A stretch of 64,000 nt of DNA from Fidelibacterota bacterium (GTDB lineage: Bacteria > Fidelibacterota > Marinisomatia > SCGC-AAA003-L08 > JACNLC01), in the NCBI GenBank assembly GCA_018657495.1, contig JABHXA010000003.1, positions 1 through 64,000 on the forward strand, read 5' to 3'. The notes beneath the pieces were generated by a model. It made no database searches. It was not told where the DNA came from and saw only the letters and a program-made list of their open reading frames with translations. A program made the translations under genes and the position numbers. Positions 48,058-57,056 of this stretch are shown here, piece by piece. Each line of letters opens with the position of its first letter. Within the stretch, counting starts at the first letter, position 1.

Positions 48058-49047
48058 TTGAAGATATCCGTCAAACAATATACACAAAATGACAAGACCA
48101 TTTGGGATGAATTCGTTACGCAGTCTCTGAATGGTACCATATTTAATTACCGGGATTTCCTCAACTATCATATTGATAGAGAATTTCAGGATAACTCCTT
48201 AATTTTTTATAAAAACAATTCTATCTCTGCAATTCTACCAGCGGCAAGGATTGAACAAGACAATCAAAAAATTCTATTCTCCCATCCCGGGGCCAGTTTT
48301 GGCGGATTTACCATAAAACAAAATTCATATTCAATGTGTGATGACATACTTGATGCTTTTGAGAATTATTGCAAAACCAATGACTTTGATGAGACCTTTA
48401 TTATCCCGGCACCGGCATTTTATTTTAAGATTCCCGACGAAACATTTGAATATGCCTTATCGTGGCGAAAGTACACTGTAAAAGAACATTACATCACCAG
48501 CGTCATCGACTTGCGAGAGGAGAACTCTCAACTACTTGCAAATATTTATCGAAATAAAAATCGATCCATTAATTATTTTCAAAACCTCATCTCTGAAAAT
48601 CATATCCGATTTGAATGGTGCAAGCATTTTGAACAATTCTATCCTATACTTGAAGAGAATAAAAATAGACATAAATCTAAACCAACTCATTCACTGGATG
48701 AATTGATTAAACTGGATAAGCTTTTTCCTGGAAAAATTAATCTACTGATGATGTATTCTGGTGATGATCCCATTGGTGGAACATTATTATTTACGGCTAA
48801 TCCAAAGGTCGCTATTATTTTTTATAATATGATAAATTATGATTTCAGCCATCTCCAGCCTGCAACCCTTCAAGTTATTGAAGCAATCAATTGGGCAAAG
48901 GCACAACAATTTGAAATGTTGGATTTTGGTGTTTCTCAAGATCCCAATGCTGAAGACCCGTTGACCCCCAGTAGAAAATTGATTCGCTTCAAGGAAGAAT
49001 TGACCTCTCGGGGAATTGTCAGAAAAGCCTATTCAAAAATATTTTGA
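48058..49047 (+). CDS. FemAB/BioF2-like GNAT-fold transferase
   Basis: The 329-residue product has the paired GNAT-like halves seen in FemAB and polysaccharide-cluster proteins: an N-terminal LNGTIFNYRDFLNYH segment, central YRNKNRSINYFQN, and a C-terminal AINWAKAQQFEMLDFG then GVSQDPNAEDPLTPSRKLIRFKEE. Members transfer amino acids or acyl groups. The start is TTG. It leads the surface-polysaccharide run, so a role in modifying a glycan or cell-wall precursor is likely. Substrate unknown. Confidence 0.75.
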   Translation: MKISVKQYTQNDKTIWDEFVTQSLNGTIFNYRDFLNYHIDREFQDNSLIFYKNNSISAILPAARIEQDNQKILFSHPGASFGGFTIKQNSYSMCDDILDAFENYCKTNDFDETFIIPAPAFYFKIPDETFEYALSWRKYTVKEHYITSVIDLREENSQLLANIYRNKNRSINYFQNLISENHIRFEWCKHFEQFYPILEENKNRHKSKPTHSLDELIKLDKLFPGKINLLMMYSGDDPIGGTLLFTANPKVAIIFYNMINYDFSHLQPATLQVIEAINWAKAQQFEMLDFGVSQDPNAEDPLTPSRKLIRFKEELTSRGIVRKAYSKIF

Positions 49048-49103
49048 GTTTGATCTCACAAAAATCAAATTCATTTCGTCTAATCGGGCAAATATAAAGT
49101 TAT

Positions 49104-50522
49104 ATGAGTTCACTGCGTAAATTCGGAAAAGATACCTTCATTTATAGCTTCGGAAATCTGTTCATCAGATTTATCTCGTTTATGCTGGTTCCAGTATATA
49201 CAAATATTTTTAGCCGTCATGAATTTGGCACCTACTCACTGATCTTCACCTTCATCGGATTCATTCAGATCATTTATAACTATGGAATGGCATCTGTACT
49301 GATGAAATTCTATTCAAATGACCCCGATAAAAAATCTACTGTCATTACAACTGCATTTATTTCATTATTTGTCACATCTATTATCTTCTCACTTTTCTTA
49401 ATTATTTTCGCTACCCCCTTGAGCAGCATACTTTTTTCTGAGAGCAGACCGGATTGGTTCTGGTATATTGCCGGCATACTATTTCTGGATACCATCTCTG
49501 TTCGCGCCCTGATAATTATCAGATTTGAAAACCGACCGGTATTGTTTACATCCATCGCCCTGGCCAATGTTTTTGTCAGTCTTGGTGCCAATATAGTTTT
49601 GGTGTATCAATACCAAATGGGCATCACCGGCGCTATTATTGCAACATTGATGGCTTCAATTGCATCGTTTTTACTTACCCTCCACGTGGTCATCAAAAAC
49701 CTGGATTTCTCAAAATATTCTTTTGTGCTCTTTAAAAAAATGATGTCATTCGGCCTACCATTTCTACCGGCGGCGATTTTTCAGATCATTATGGATTTGG
49801 CTGATCGATATCTAATAGATTGGATTCTGGGGAGGGAAATGGTTGGTCTCTATAATGCCGGTTATAAAATCGGTAGTCTCATGCTAATTTTAACAACTGG
49901 ATTTAATCTGGGATGGCAGCCATATTTCATGACCAAGGAAAAGGATCGGGATGCTCCTGAACTTTTTGCACGAATTGCCCTTTATGTACTTACCATGTTT
50001 ATAACAATGTGGATAGTTTTCATTTTGTTTGGTGAGTACTTTATCAAGTTTTCCGTAAGCGGCTTTTCGTTGATTGGTCCAGAATTCCAGGCATCGGCTC
50101 CAATTATACCTATTGTCATGTCAGGATACATTTTTTTATTATTTTATGACCTGTTCATGCCGGGAATATTTTTTAAAAATCAGACCCGTCTTCTGCCACT
50201 TTATCGAGGCATTGGTGCCATATCAAATATCGCCTTAAACCTAATTTTTATTCCAAAGTGGGGTATCGCCGGTGCCGCCTGGGCCACATGCCTTTCTTTT
50301 GGATTTATGACAATCCCACTATATTTCAAATCCCAATCCCTTTTCCATATTCCATACCATGGAAAAAAAATGATAACTGTCATCGGCGCAGGCATCTCCA
50401 TTTTTGCAATTCAATCTTATTATCACTTTGACTATCTAAAAGGATTAATCCTTTTTGTCATTTTTATTGGATTACTTGGAGTGTTATTCTTTTCCGAACT
50501 AAAAAATAAATCTAAATTGTAA
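49104..50522 (+). CDS. Polysaccharide flippase (Wzx/MATE-like)
   Basis: The 472-residue product has about 14 membrane helices and starts MSSLRKFGKDTFIYSFGNLFIRF, typical of oligosaccharide flippases, with VPVYTNIFSRHEFGTYSLI next. It would flip lipid-linked sugar units across the inner membrane. It is the second gene of the glycan run. No Wzy polymerase was seen in the window. Confidence 0.9.
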   Translation: MSSLRKFGKDTFIYSFGNLFIRFISFMLVPVYTNIFSRHEFGTYSLIFTFIGFIQIIYNYGMASVLMKFYSNDPDKKSTVITTAFISLFVTSIIFSLFLIIFATPLSSILFSESRPDWFWYIAGILFLDTISVRALIIIRFENRPVLFTSIALANVFVSLGANIVLVYQYQMGITGAIIATLMASIASFLLTLHVVIKNLDFSKYSFVLFKKMMSFGLPFLPAAIFQIIMDLADRYLIDWILGREMVGLYNAGYKIGSLMLILTTGFNLGWQPYFMTKEKDRDAPELFARIALYVLTMFITMWIVFILFGEYFIKFSVSGFSLIGPEFQASAPIIPIVMSGYIFLLFYDLFMPGIFFKNQTRLLPLYRGIGAISNIALNLIFIPKWGIAGAAWATCLSFGFMTIPLYFKSQSLFHIPYHGKKMITVIGAGISIFAIQSYYHFDYLKGLILFVIFIGLLGVLFFSELKNKSKL

Positions 50523-50535
50523 CGACGGCGTTATT

Positions 50536-51621
50536 GTGAAAATTTTATACATAGCTCCTGAAAATGTCGTCGGTAATTTGAATACATGGAAAGCCATTCA
50601 TGAATCCAGGGGCAATGAATGCCGCTTTATCACCTTCTTTCCCTCGCAATTTGGATTTCCTGATGATATCTGCTTGAATTTGCCCTTTGTAGCTCCAGCG
50701 CCAATTTTCATCTGGATGAGGAAGTTAATTTATTCCATGTTCGGAGGTCCAGATCAACAGATAGAACTTGATGGATATCCGCCAGTTTGGAAACCGGCAA
50801 ACCCATTAATAAAATCATTTTTTAGCGTTCGAGACCAACTTTGGCGAAAAACCATCGAACCGATAATAGAGAAATATGACTTTTTAGAATATGATGTATT
50901 ACATCTGGAAACAGGTCTTGGGTTATATCGTGATGGAAATTTCGTCAAGCGATTCAAAGAAAAAAACGGTACAGTAATAAATACTTTTCACGGTGTGGAA
51001 TTACGACATCGTGGAGTGATCCCGGCTATCGATAAAATGACGGATTTGAATCTGACAAGTGAATTAGATTTACTGCCAAAACATCCAAACTTAAAATATC
51101 TTCATCTTGTATTTGATATTGATCAATACCAGCCAGATTATTCTATTCGCCAACCCATCACCATGTGTCATGCCACGAGAAACCGTTATTTTAAGGGTTC
51201 AGATAAAATTATCGAGGTATGCAGAAAACTTGAAAGTTCACATAATATCCGATTCCTGCTTGCTGAGAATGTTCAACATTCAAAAGCACTTGAGATGAAA
51301 CAGGAAGCCAATATTTATATCGATCAAATAGCCAATATCGCCCCCGGTTACGGAATGAACTCAATCGAAGCTATGGCCATGGGTTCTACCTGCCTCACCT
51401 TGATGGATAAAGATTATGAAAAATTTATGCCGGATCATCCATTTGTAAATGTGAATCCTGAAAATTTAAAAGTGAAACTAATTCAATTGATTGAAAATCC
51501 AGAGAAAATTACTGAAATTGCCCAAAATAGTCATGAATGGCTAAAAAGGACGCATAGCATACAAGCCGTCGGAGACCAATTATATAATTACTATCAGAAG
51601 CTGGGGTTAAACGGGGTGTGA
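50536..51621 (+). CDS. Glycosyltransferase-like protein (GT4/GT-B type)
   Basis: The 361-residue product starts with GTG. It has a GT-B look: an N-terminal KILYIAPENVVGNLNTW strand-helix, NTFHGVELRHRGVIPAI, and a C-terminal MNSIEAMAMGSTCL segment with the conserved Glu seen in GT4 enzymes. The donor sugar cannot be told. It sits 13 bases after the flippase gene. Confidence 0.8.
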   Translation: MKILYIAPENVVGNLNTWKAIHESRGNECRFITFFPSQFGFPDDICLNLPFVAPAPIFIWMRKLIYSMFGGPDQQIELDGYPPVWKPANPLIKSFFSVRDQLWRKTIEPIIEKYDFLEYDVLHLETGLGLYRDGNFVKRFKEKNGTVINTFHGVELRHRGVIPAIDKMTDLNLTSELDLLPKHPNLKYLHLVFDIDQYQPDYSIRQPITMCHATRNRYFKGSDKIIEVCRKLESSHNIRFLLAENVQHSKALEMKQEANIYIDQIANIAPGYGMNSIEAMAMGSTCLTLMDKDYEKFMPDHPFVNVNPENLKVKLIQLIENPEKITEIAQNSHEWLKRTHSIQAVGDQLYNYYQKLGLNGV

Positions 51622-51711
51622 TGTAGCAATTATGCGTATGCTCTTTTCACATGAATATTTCAATTTACAACCAATAACCAGTCCATTGAATATGGCCGCA
51701 AAATACTATTC

Positions 51712-52464
51712 ATGATTCTGATGTATCACAATATTGGTGAGCGATCTGCTTTCAACACGATTGCAACTGCTGAATTTCAAAAACAGATGGATTACATTAA
51801 AAACAGTGGGAAGTATAGTATCCTCAGTATCGACGAATATGTAAACAATTTGAAAAATTATGATATCGATAATCCCTTGACTGTGACAATCGATGATGGC
51901 TATAAAAGTTTAAATACTGTTGTACTTCCAATTATTAAAAAATATGAAATTCCTGTTTCCATCTATATTCCTGCCGGATATACTGGATCACATAATGTTT
52001 GGGATACTGAAATTGGTTATCCCTTAATTGATATCCTCAACTGGAGTGAACTTCGAGAGATGTCCAATGAACAACTTGTTACCGTTGGATCTCATGGCAT
52101 TAATCATATTTCACATGGACATTTAGAAAATGATGATGATTATAATGAAATTTATAAATCAAAACAGCTTATTGAGGAAAACCTTGAAAGCGAGGTGAGA
52201 TACTATTCCTATCCATATGGACAGCTCAGAGATATTGGTCAGCATACCGTCAGGAACCTCAAGAAAGCAGGTTATAAAGCTGCTTTGTCAACTATATGGT
52301 CAAAACGAAATTCTCAAAATAATATTTATCGGTTAAATAGATTAGAGATACTTGGGACCGATACTTTGGACCAGTTTATCAGTAAATTGGATAGTGGATA
52401 TCCACTAAAATATTTCAGGCAATTAATAAAAAACATTCTTTTTAATTTGAAAATTCGCAAATGA
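51712..52464 (+). CDS. Polysaccharide deacetylase (NodB-like)
   Basis: The 250-residue product has the carbohydrate esterase 4 motifs: TIDDGYKSL (motif 1, catalytic and metal Asp), SHGINHISH (motif 2, metal His pair) and YPYGQ (motif 3). No signal peptide was seen, so it would act in the cytosol or at the membrane on a precursor. It overlaps the next methyltransferase by four bases. Confidence 0.88.
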   Translation: MILMYHNIGERSAFNTIATAEFQKQMDYIKNSGKYSILSIDEYVNNLKNYDIDNPLTVTIDDGYKSLNTVVLPIIKKYEIPVSIYIPAGYTGSHNVWDTEIGYPLIDILNWSELREMSNEQLVTVGSHGINHISHGHLENDDDYNEIYKSKQLIEENLESEVRYYSYPYGQLRDIGQHTVRNLKKAGYKAALSTIWSKRNSQNNIYRLNRLEILGTDTLDQFISKLDSGYPLKYFRQLIKNILFNLKIRK

Positions 52465-53282
52465 TCAAATCAAAAGTCAAAGCATATTACGAAGACGAAG
52501 CAAATCACTATTATGAAGAGTTTTATGAGAGGAAAAGTGATTATCCAACCCTAATATATCGGCAAAATTATATTCTTGATATGATCAAGGAGCTTCAACT
52601 GCCCAAAGAGTCAAAAATTCTCGATGTGGGATGTGGTCCAGGTGAATTATTATTTGCCATCAGTGATGATTTTGAATTTTTAACCGGTATTGACATTGCC
52701 CAGGAAATGATTGATATAGCTAATAAAAATCTTGAACATAAATCATCAAATAAAAATTTAATTTTTGAATTGGGTGATATTGAGAATCTCAAATTCGATG
52801 ATAAGTCATTTGATCTTATTATCTGTTCTGGTGTTATTGAATATCTCGCAAATGATGAGGAGTGGATAAGTGAGATTAAAAGAGTTTTGAGATCTGATGG
52901 GTACTTGATTATCAATGTGACAAATAAGTATTCAATAAGAAAGTGGACATCTGGCCTGGTCGATAAAATGAAATCCTCTAAAATATTGCTAAACATGATG
53001 AATATTCTGAAAGACCGGATCATGGGGAAAGGGAAGATTCATTTGTTTCCATTCAAACCAAGATTGCATTCACCTCGGGAATTTGATGGTTATTTACACC
53101 AAAATGGATTTACAAAGATCAATCATAATTATTTTGATTTTGCCGTTTTACCTGCACCGTTTGATACATTATTTGATTTTATTACAATACCGATAAAAAA
53201 GTTTTTAGAAAGATATACCAGAAAAAACATGGTGTTTAATGGTACAGGTTATATTGTTAAAGCAGAAATGAATCGGAAGTAG
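52461..53282 (+). CDS. Class I SAM-dependent methyltransferase of the glycan cluster
   Basis: The 273-residue product has motif I LDVGCGPGELLFAI, the acidic GIDIAQEMIDIA end of beta-2 and DLIICSGVIEYL (motif post-I region). It is coupled to the deacetylase by a four-base overlap and is followed at once by a GT2 gene. Likely target: a sugar or lipid-linked glycan; inferred from neighbours only. Confidence 0.87.
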   Translation: MIKSKVKAYYEDEANHYYEEFYERKSDYPTLIYRQNYILDMIKELQLPKESKILDVGCGPGELLFAISDDFEFLTGIDIAQEMIDIANKNLEHKSSNKNLIFELGDIENLKFDDKSFDLIICSGVIEYLANDEEWISEIKRVLRSDGYLIINVTNKYSIRKWTSGLVDKMKSSKILLNMMNILKDRIMGKGKIHLFPFKPRLHSPREFDGYLHQNGFTKINHNYFDFAVLPAPFDTLFDFITIPIKKFLERYTRKNMVFNGTGYIVKAEMNRK

Positions 53283-53283
53283 A

Positions 53284-54228
53284 ATGAATCTCGAGACACA
53301 GCCAAAAGTATCGATGATTGTACCGGTATTTAACGGTGGAAAAACATTCCAACGATGTCTAAAATCATTGTTGAAACAAGATTTTCCCTGCGAAAGACTC
53401 TCAATAATTATCGTCGATGATTGCTCAAACGACGGCACTCTGGAATGGCTGACCGCTCAACATTTGCCGGCTCATTTTATTATCATCCGACATCAGGAAA
53501 ACAAAGGTCGCGCCGCTGCAAGAAACTCGGGCTTGTCTGATGCCGATGGAGAAATCATCATTTTTTTGGATGGCGATATGGAGGTTCAGCAAGATTTTGT
53601 CAATGCTCATGTTGAAGCTATAAACCAGCCATCTGTGATCGCTGTCACTGGGAAGATGCTTGGTGATCCTGGATATCCCAACACGCGTCTTCGGAAATAT
53701 CTCTTTCAATATAAGTATCGTGGGGCGAGGCAATTTGGAGAGAACCATCCAATCCCGTACCAATATCTACTTACCGGAAATATGTCCGTAAAGCGAGAGG
53801 TTCTACAAGATTATGGGAATTTTGATGAATCATTCTCCGGATATGGTGGTGAAGACACCCTATTTGCCTATACAATCTGGAAACAGCACTCAAAAGGTCT
53901 GCGGTATTCTGAAAAACCAGTATCAACAGATCTGCAGGAATATTCATTAGATGGACTTCTGGAAAAGATGTATCAATATGGAAAAAACAATCTTCCAATT
54001 CTAATTCAAAAATATCCTGAAATGATACCAGCCCTACGTGCTGATTTTCTGGTTGGTAGTTCTTTTAAAAAAAGAATATCTGATATATTTTTAAATCCAT
54101 TGTTTCACACCATTGCCAGATGGAAATATCATATCATCCCATGGCCCTTGAGTAATTTTTTCATACCCATCTTGCTTATGGGCTCTTTACGGGCAGGATA
54201 TAAACATCGACGCATATCTTCAGAATAA
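53284..54228 (+). CDS. Family 2 glycosyltransferase
   Basis: The 314-residue product starts VSMIVPVFNGGKTFQRCLKSL, has the nucleotide-binding IIVDDCSNDGT and the metal-binding FLDGDMEV. A GYGGEDTLFAYTIWK segment fits the GT2 acceptor/catalytic region. A hydrophobic segment near the end (IIPWPLSNFFIPILLMG) may touch the membrane. One base separates it from the methyltransferase. Confidence 0.9.
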   Translation: MNLETQPKVSMIVPVFNGGKTFQRCLKSLLKQDFPCERLSIIIVDDCSNDGTLEWLTAQHLPAHFIIIRHQENKGRAAARNSGLSDADGEIIIFLDGDMEVQQDFVNAHVEAINQPSVIAVTGKMLGDPGYPNTRLRKYLFQYKYRGARQFGENHPIPYQYLLTGNMSVKREVLQDYGNFDESFSGYGGEDTLFAYTIWKQHSKGLRYSEKPVSTDLQEYSLDGLLEKMYQYGKNNLPILIQKYPEMIPALRADFLVGSSFKKRISDIFLNPLFHTIARWKYHIIPWPLSNFFIPILLMGSLRAGYKHRRISSE

Positions 54229-54247
54229 TCATCGTATTTAATACCAG

Positions 54248-55993
54248 ATGAAATTGAAAAAATCATATTATCTCATTTTAGCAGTATTGATAATTATTGT
54301 ATTTATCCTTTATGTCAATTTGAATCGCGATCCTATGCAAAACCTGGATGATGTCACACTTTACGGCAGTAAAAACAGGAGTGATTTAAATAGGGATGCC
54401 AGTGGGTATAATGGTGTTGCCGTCTCCGGTCATCCTCTTGCTTCTGAAATCGGTATCGAAATTCTAAAATCCGGAGGAAATGCAATCGATGCTGCAGTGG
54501 CTATTTCGTTTGCAATTTGTCTTTTAGAACCACATGCCTCAGGATTAGGCGGCGGGGGTTTTATCATTCTCCACTCAGCAAAAACTGATGAAGATATTGT
54601 CATTGATTTTCGGGAAACTGCTCCAGCCGCTTCCACTTACGAATTTTATGAACAATTTTTAAAAAATGATGGGAAGGACTTGACTGAAGAATTTGCTACT
54701 GGTGGTGAAGGCGTTGCAATCCCCGGTGAGGTTGCCGGTTTGCTCACTGCTTTAGAAAAATATGGGACTATGAGCAGGGCACAAGTCATCCAGCCGTCAT
54801 TGGATCTTGAAAAATTGGGGATTATCGTCACAGCATCTTTTGCAAATCTCTTAAAAAAACACAAGTATCGTCTTGAGCAATTCCCGGCCTCCAGGGATAC
54901 TTGGTTCAATGATCAAGGCGATCTATATCAAAAAGGGGATAAATGGCATAATTCCGGTTTTGCAAAAACATTGAGATTAATAGCCGAAAAAGGGATGGAG
55001 GGATTTTATACTGGTGAATTGGCCAACGCCATTGTCCAGGCTACTGTTAATGCTGGTGGGATTTTATCTTTAGAAGATCTTTCCGGTTATTCTGTAAAAA
55101 TTCGAAAACCCATACGTGGGAATTATCGTGGATATGATATTATCGCAACCCCTCCATCAGCAGCAGGTGCGACAGTCGTTGAAGTATTGCAAATCCTGGA
55201 TAACTTTGATCTGCCTGAGTTGGATTTTCAGTCAGCAGAGCGCTGGCATTTGTGGGCGGAGTCAATGAAGTTGGCGTATGCTGATAAAAAGGCGTTCCTT
55301 GGTGACACCGATTTTACTGATGTGCCTCTTGATCAGCTATGCTCATCAATTTATGCAGATGACCGAGCAAATTTGATTAAGGCAGATGACGTTATTACGG
55401 TTGCATCTGCAGGCTCCCCCAAAAGAGATTCAGATGGGAATACCACTGCCATTGTGGTATCAGATAAAGAAGGAAATATGATTGCGATTACTAAATCATT
55501 AAACTGGTATTTTGGCAGTGCTGTAACTGTCCCTGATTATGGTTTTGTGCTCAATAATCATATGCGGAGTTTTAGTTATGAGAAGCAATCACCAAATTTG
55601 ATGAGTGCCTCGAAGCGACCAATCAGCTCAATGAGCCCTGTTTTGGTATTTCATAATGACCACCCGTTTATGGCGATATCTTCACCGGGTGCATCAAAAA
55701 TAATAGCTGCCGTTTCACAGGTTATCAGTAATGTTATTGATTATGAATTTGATATTAAAACTGCAGTGAATCTTCCAAGGGCAGTGAATTACCAGGGCAG
55801 TAAACTTTATGCAGAAAGACGGATTCCTGAATCTGTACAAGATGATTTGACCGCATTGGGACATAAAGTCTCTATCAGCAGTATGGAGTTTAACAGTTCA
55901 TACGGAGGTGTTCAAGCCATTGTTATCGATAAAAACGGTTTGATGCATGGCACTTCAGACCCCCGAAGAGGAGGTCAGGCCATTGCTTATTAA
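54248..55993 (+). CDS. Membrane-anchored gamma-glutamyltransferase-like Ntn hydrolase
   Basis: The 581-residue product has one N-terminal membrane helix (YYLILAVLIIIVFILYV) and then the GGT fold (GVAVSGHPLASEIGIEILKSGGNAIDAAVAI, LEPHASGLGGGGF). Autocleavage would occur before the Thr in GNTTAIVVSDKEGN (about residue 398); the usual TTH is TTA here. C-terminal SSMSPVLVF and SPGAS segments match. It may hydrolyse gamma-glutamyl compounds outside the cell. It follows the GT2 gene by 20 bases. Confidence 0.88.
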   Translation: MKLKKSYYLILAVLIIIVFILYVNLNRDPMQNLDDVTLYGSKNRSDLNRDASGYNGVAVSGHPLASEIGIEILKSGGNAIDAAVAISFAICLLEPHASGLGGGGFIILHSAKTDEDIVIDFRETAPAASTYEFYEQFLKNDGKDLTEEFATGGEGVAIPGEVAGLLTALEKYGTMSRAQVIQPSLDLEKLGIIVTASFANLLKKHKYRLEQFPASRDTWFNDQGDLYQKGDKWHNSGFAKTLRLIAEKGMEGFYTGELANAIVQATVNAGGILSLEDLSGYSVKIRKPIRGNYRGYDIIATPPSAAGATVVEVLQILDNFDLPELDFQSAERWHLWAESMKLAYADKKAFLGDTDFTDVPLDQLCSSIYADDRANLIKADDVITVASAGSPKRDSDGNTTAIVVSDKEGNMIAITKSLNWYFGSAVTVPDYGFVLNNHMRSFSYEKQSPNLMSASKRPISSMSPVLVFHNDHPFMAISSPGASKIIAAVSQVISNVIDYEFDIKTAVNLPRAVNYQGSKLYAERRIPESVQDDLTALGHKVSISSMEFNSSYGGVQAIVIDKNGLMHGTSDPRRGGQAIAY

Positions 55994-56066
55994 TGAAAAA
56001 ATGATGATGAATCTATGAGTAGTCCTGATTGCTGTCTCCGAATTCTTCATCGTAAATTTTACTATT

Positions 56067-57053
56067 ATGATTAACACAAATTCTGTAAAAATTGGGGTCA
56101 TTGGAGTTGGCCATTTGGGAAATTTTCATGTCCAGCAAATTCAGGAAATCCCACAAGCTGAACTCATTGGTATATTTGATGAGAATCCTGAACGTGCCAT
56201 TGAGATCAGTAAATCTTACAAAATACCACGATTCGAGGTGATGGAAGATTTATTTGCCGAATGTGATGCTGTATCCATTGTCACGCCCACATCTTTTCAT
56301 CATCAGGTTGCTTTGGCAGCAATGGCGCAGAACTGTCATGTCTTTATCGAGAAACCCATTACCAAAACGATACCTGAAGCACGAGATATTTTGAAAAAAG
56401 CGGAAAATGAAAATCTCATCGTCCAGGTCGGACATATTGAACAATTTAATCCAGCATTTTTGGCCATCTCAGATTTGAATATCAAACCCAGATTTATAGA
56501 ATGTCACCGCTTATCTCCTTTTAATCCGCGCGGTACCGATGTGCCAGTAGTCCTTGATTTGATGATCCATGATATTGGTATCATTTTGTCACTGGTGCCG
56601 GCAGGGATAAAAAATATTCATGCAAGTGGTGTAAATGTAGTCTCTAATACTGCTGATATTGCCAATGTGAGAATTGAGTTTACTGATGGATGTGTTGCCA
56701 ATCTGACCTCCAGCCGTATCTCACAAAAGCAAATGCGAAAACTCAGAATATTTCAGCATAATAATTATATTACAATTGATTTCCTCCTTGGATCTGTAGA
56801 GTCTTATCGGGTGGAGGATGCACTGCCGGTTCTCGAAGAAAACCAAAAAAGTTTCAAGCTTGAAGGTCATAAGGAAAAATATGTGATTTACAATAAACCA
56901 GATGTAAAACCCAGTAATGCTTTGAGATTAGAGCTGGCACATTTTCTGGATTCTATTATTCACCAACGAAAGCCTTTGGTAGATGGACATAGTGCCACAA
57001 AAGCCCTGGAATTAGCCATCCAAATTCAGAATATCATCGACGAATTAAACTGA
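56067..57053 (+). CDS. Gfo/Idh/MocA family oxidoreductase heading the lpxB operon
   Basis: The 328-residue product has the Rossmann GVIGVGHLGNFHVQQI and the EKPIT motif of this sugar-oxidoreductase family. It sits four bases before lpxB, which suggests a lipid A task. Acting on UDP-GlcNAc, as GnnA does when making 2,3-diamino lipid A, is the best guess, but no GnnB-type aminotransferase is in the window. A TAAATTTT box is 15 bases upstream of the ATG, and no SD is visible. Confidence 0.85.
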   Translation: MINTNSVKIGVIGVGHLGNFHVQQIQEIPQAELIGIFDENPERAIEISKSYKIPRFEVMEDLFAECDAVSIVTPTSFHHQVALAAMAQNCHVFIEKPITKTIPEARDILKKAENENLIVQVGHIEQFNPAFLAISDLNIKPRFIECHRLSPFNPRGTDVPVVLDLMIHDIGIILSLVPAGIKNIHASGVNVVSNTADIANVRIEFTDGCVANLTSSRISQKQMRKLRIFQHNNYITIDFLLGSVESYRVEDALPVLEENQKSFKLEGHKEKYVIYNKPDVKPSNALRLELAHFLDSIIHQRKPLVDGHSATKALELAIQIQNIIDELN

Positions 57054-57056
57054 TCA

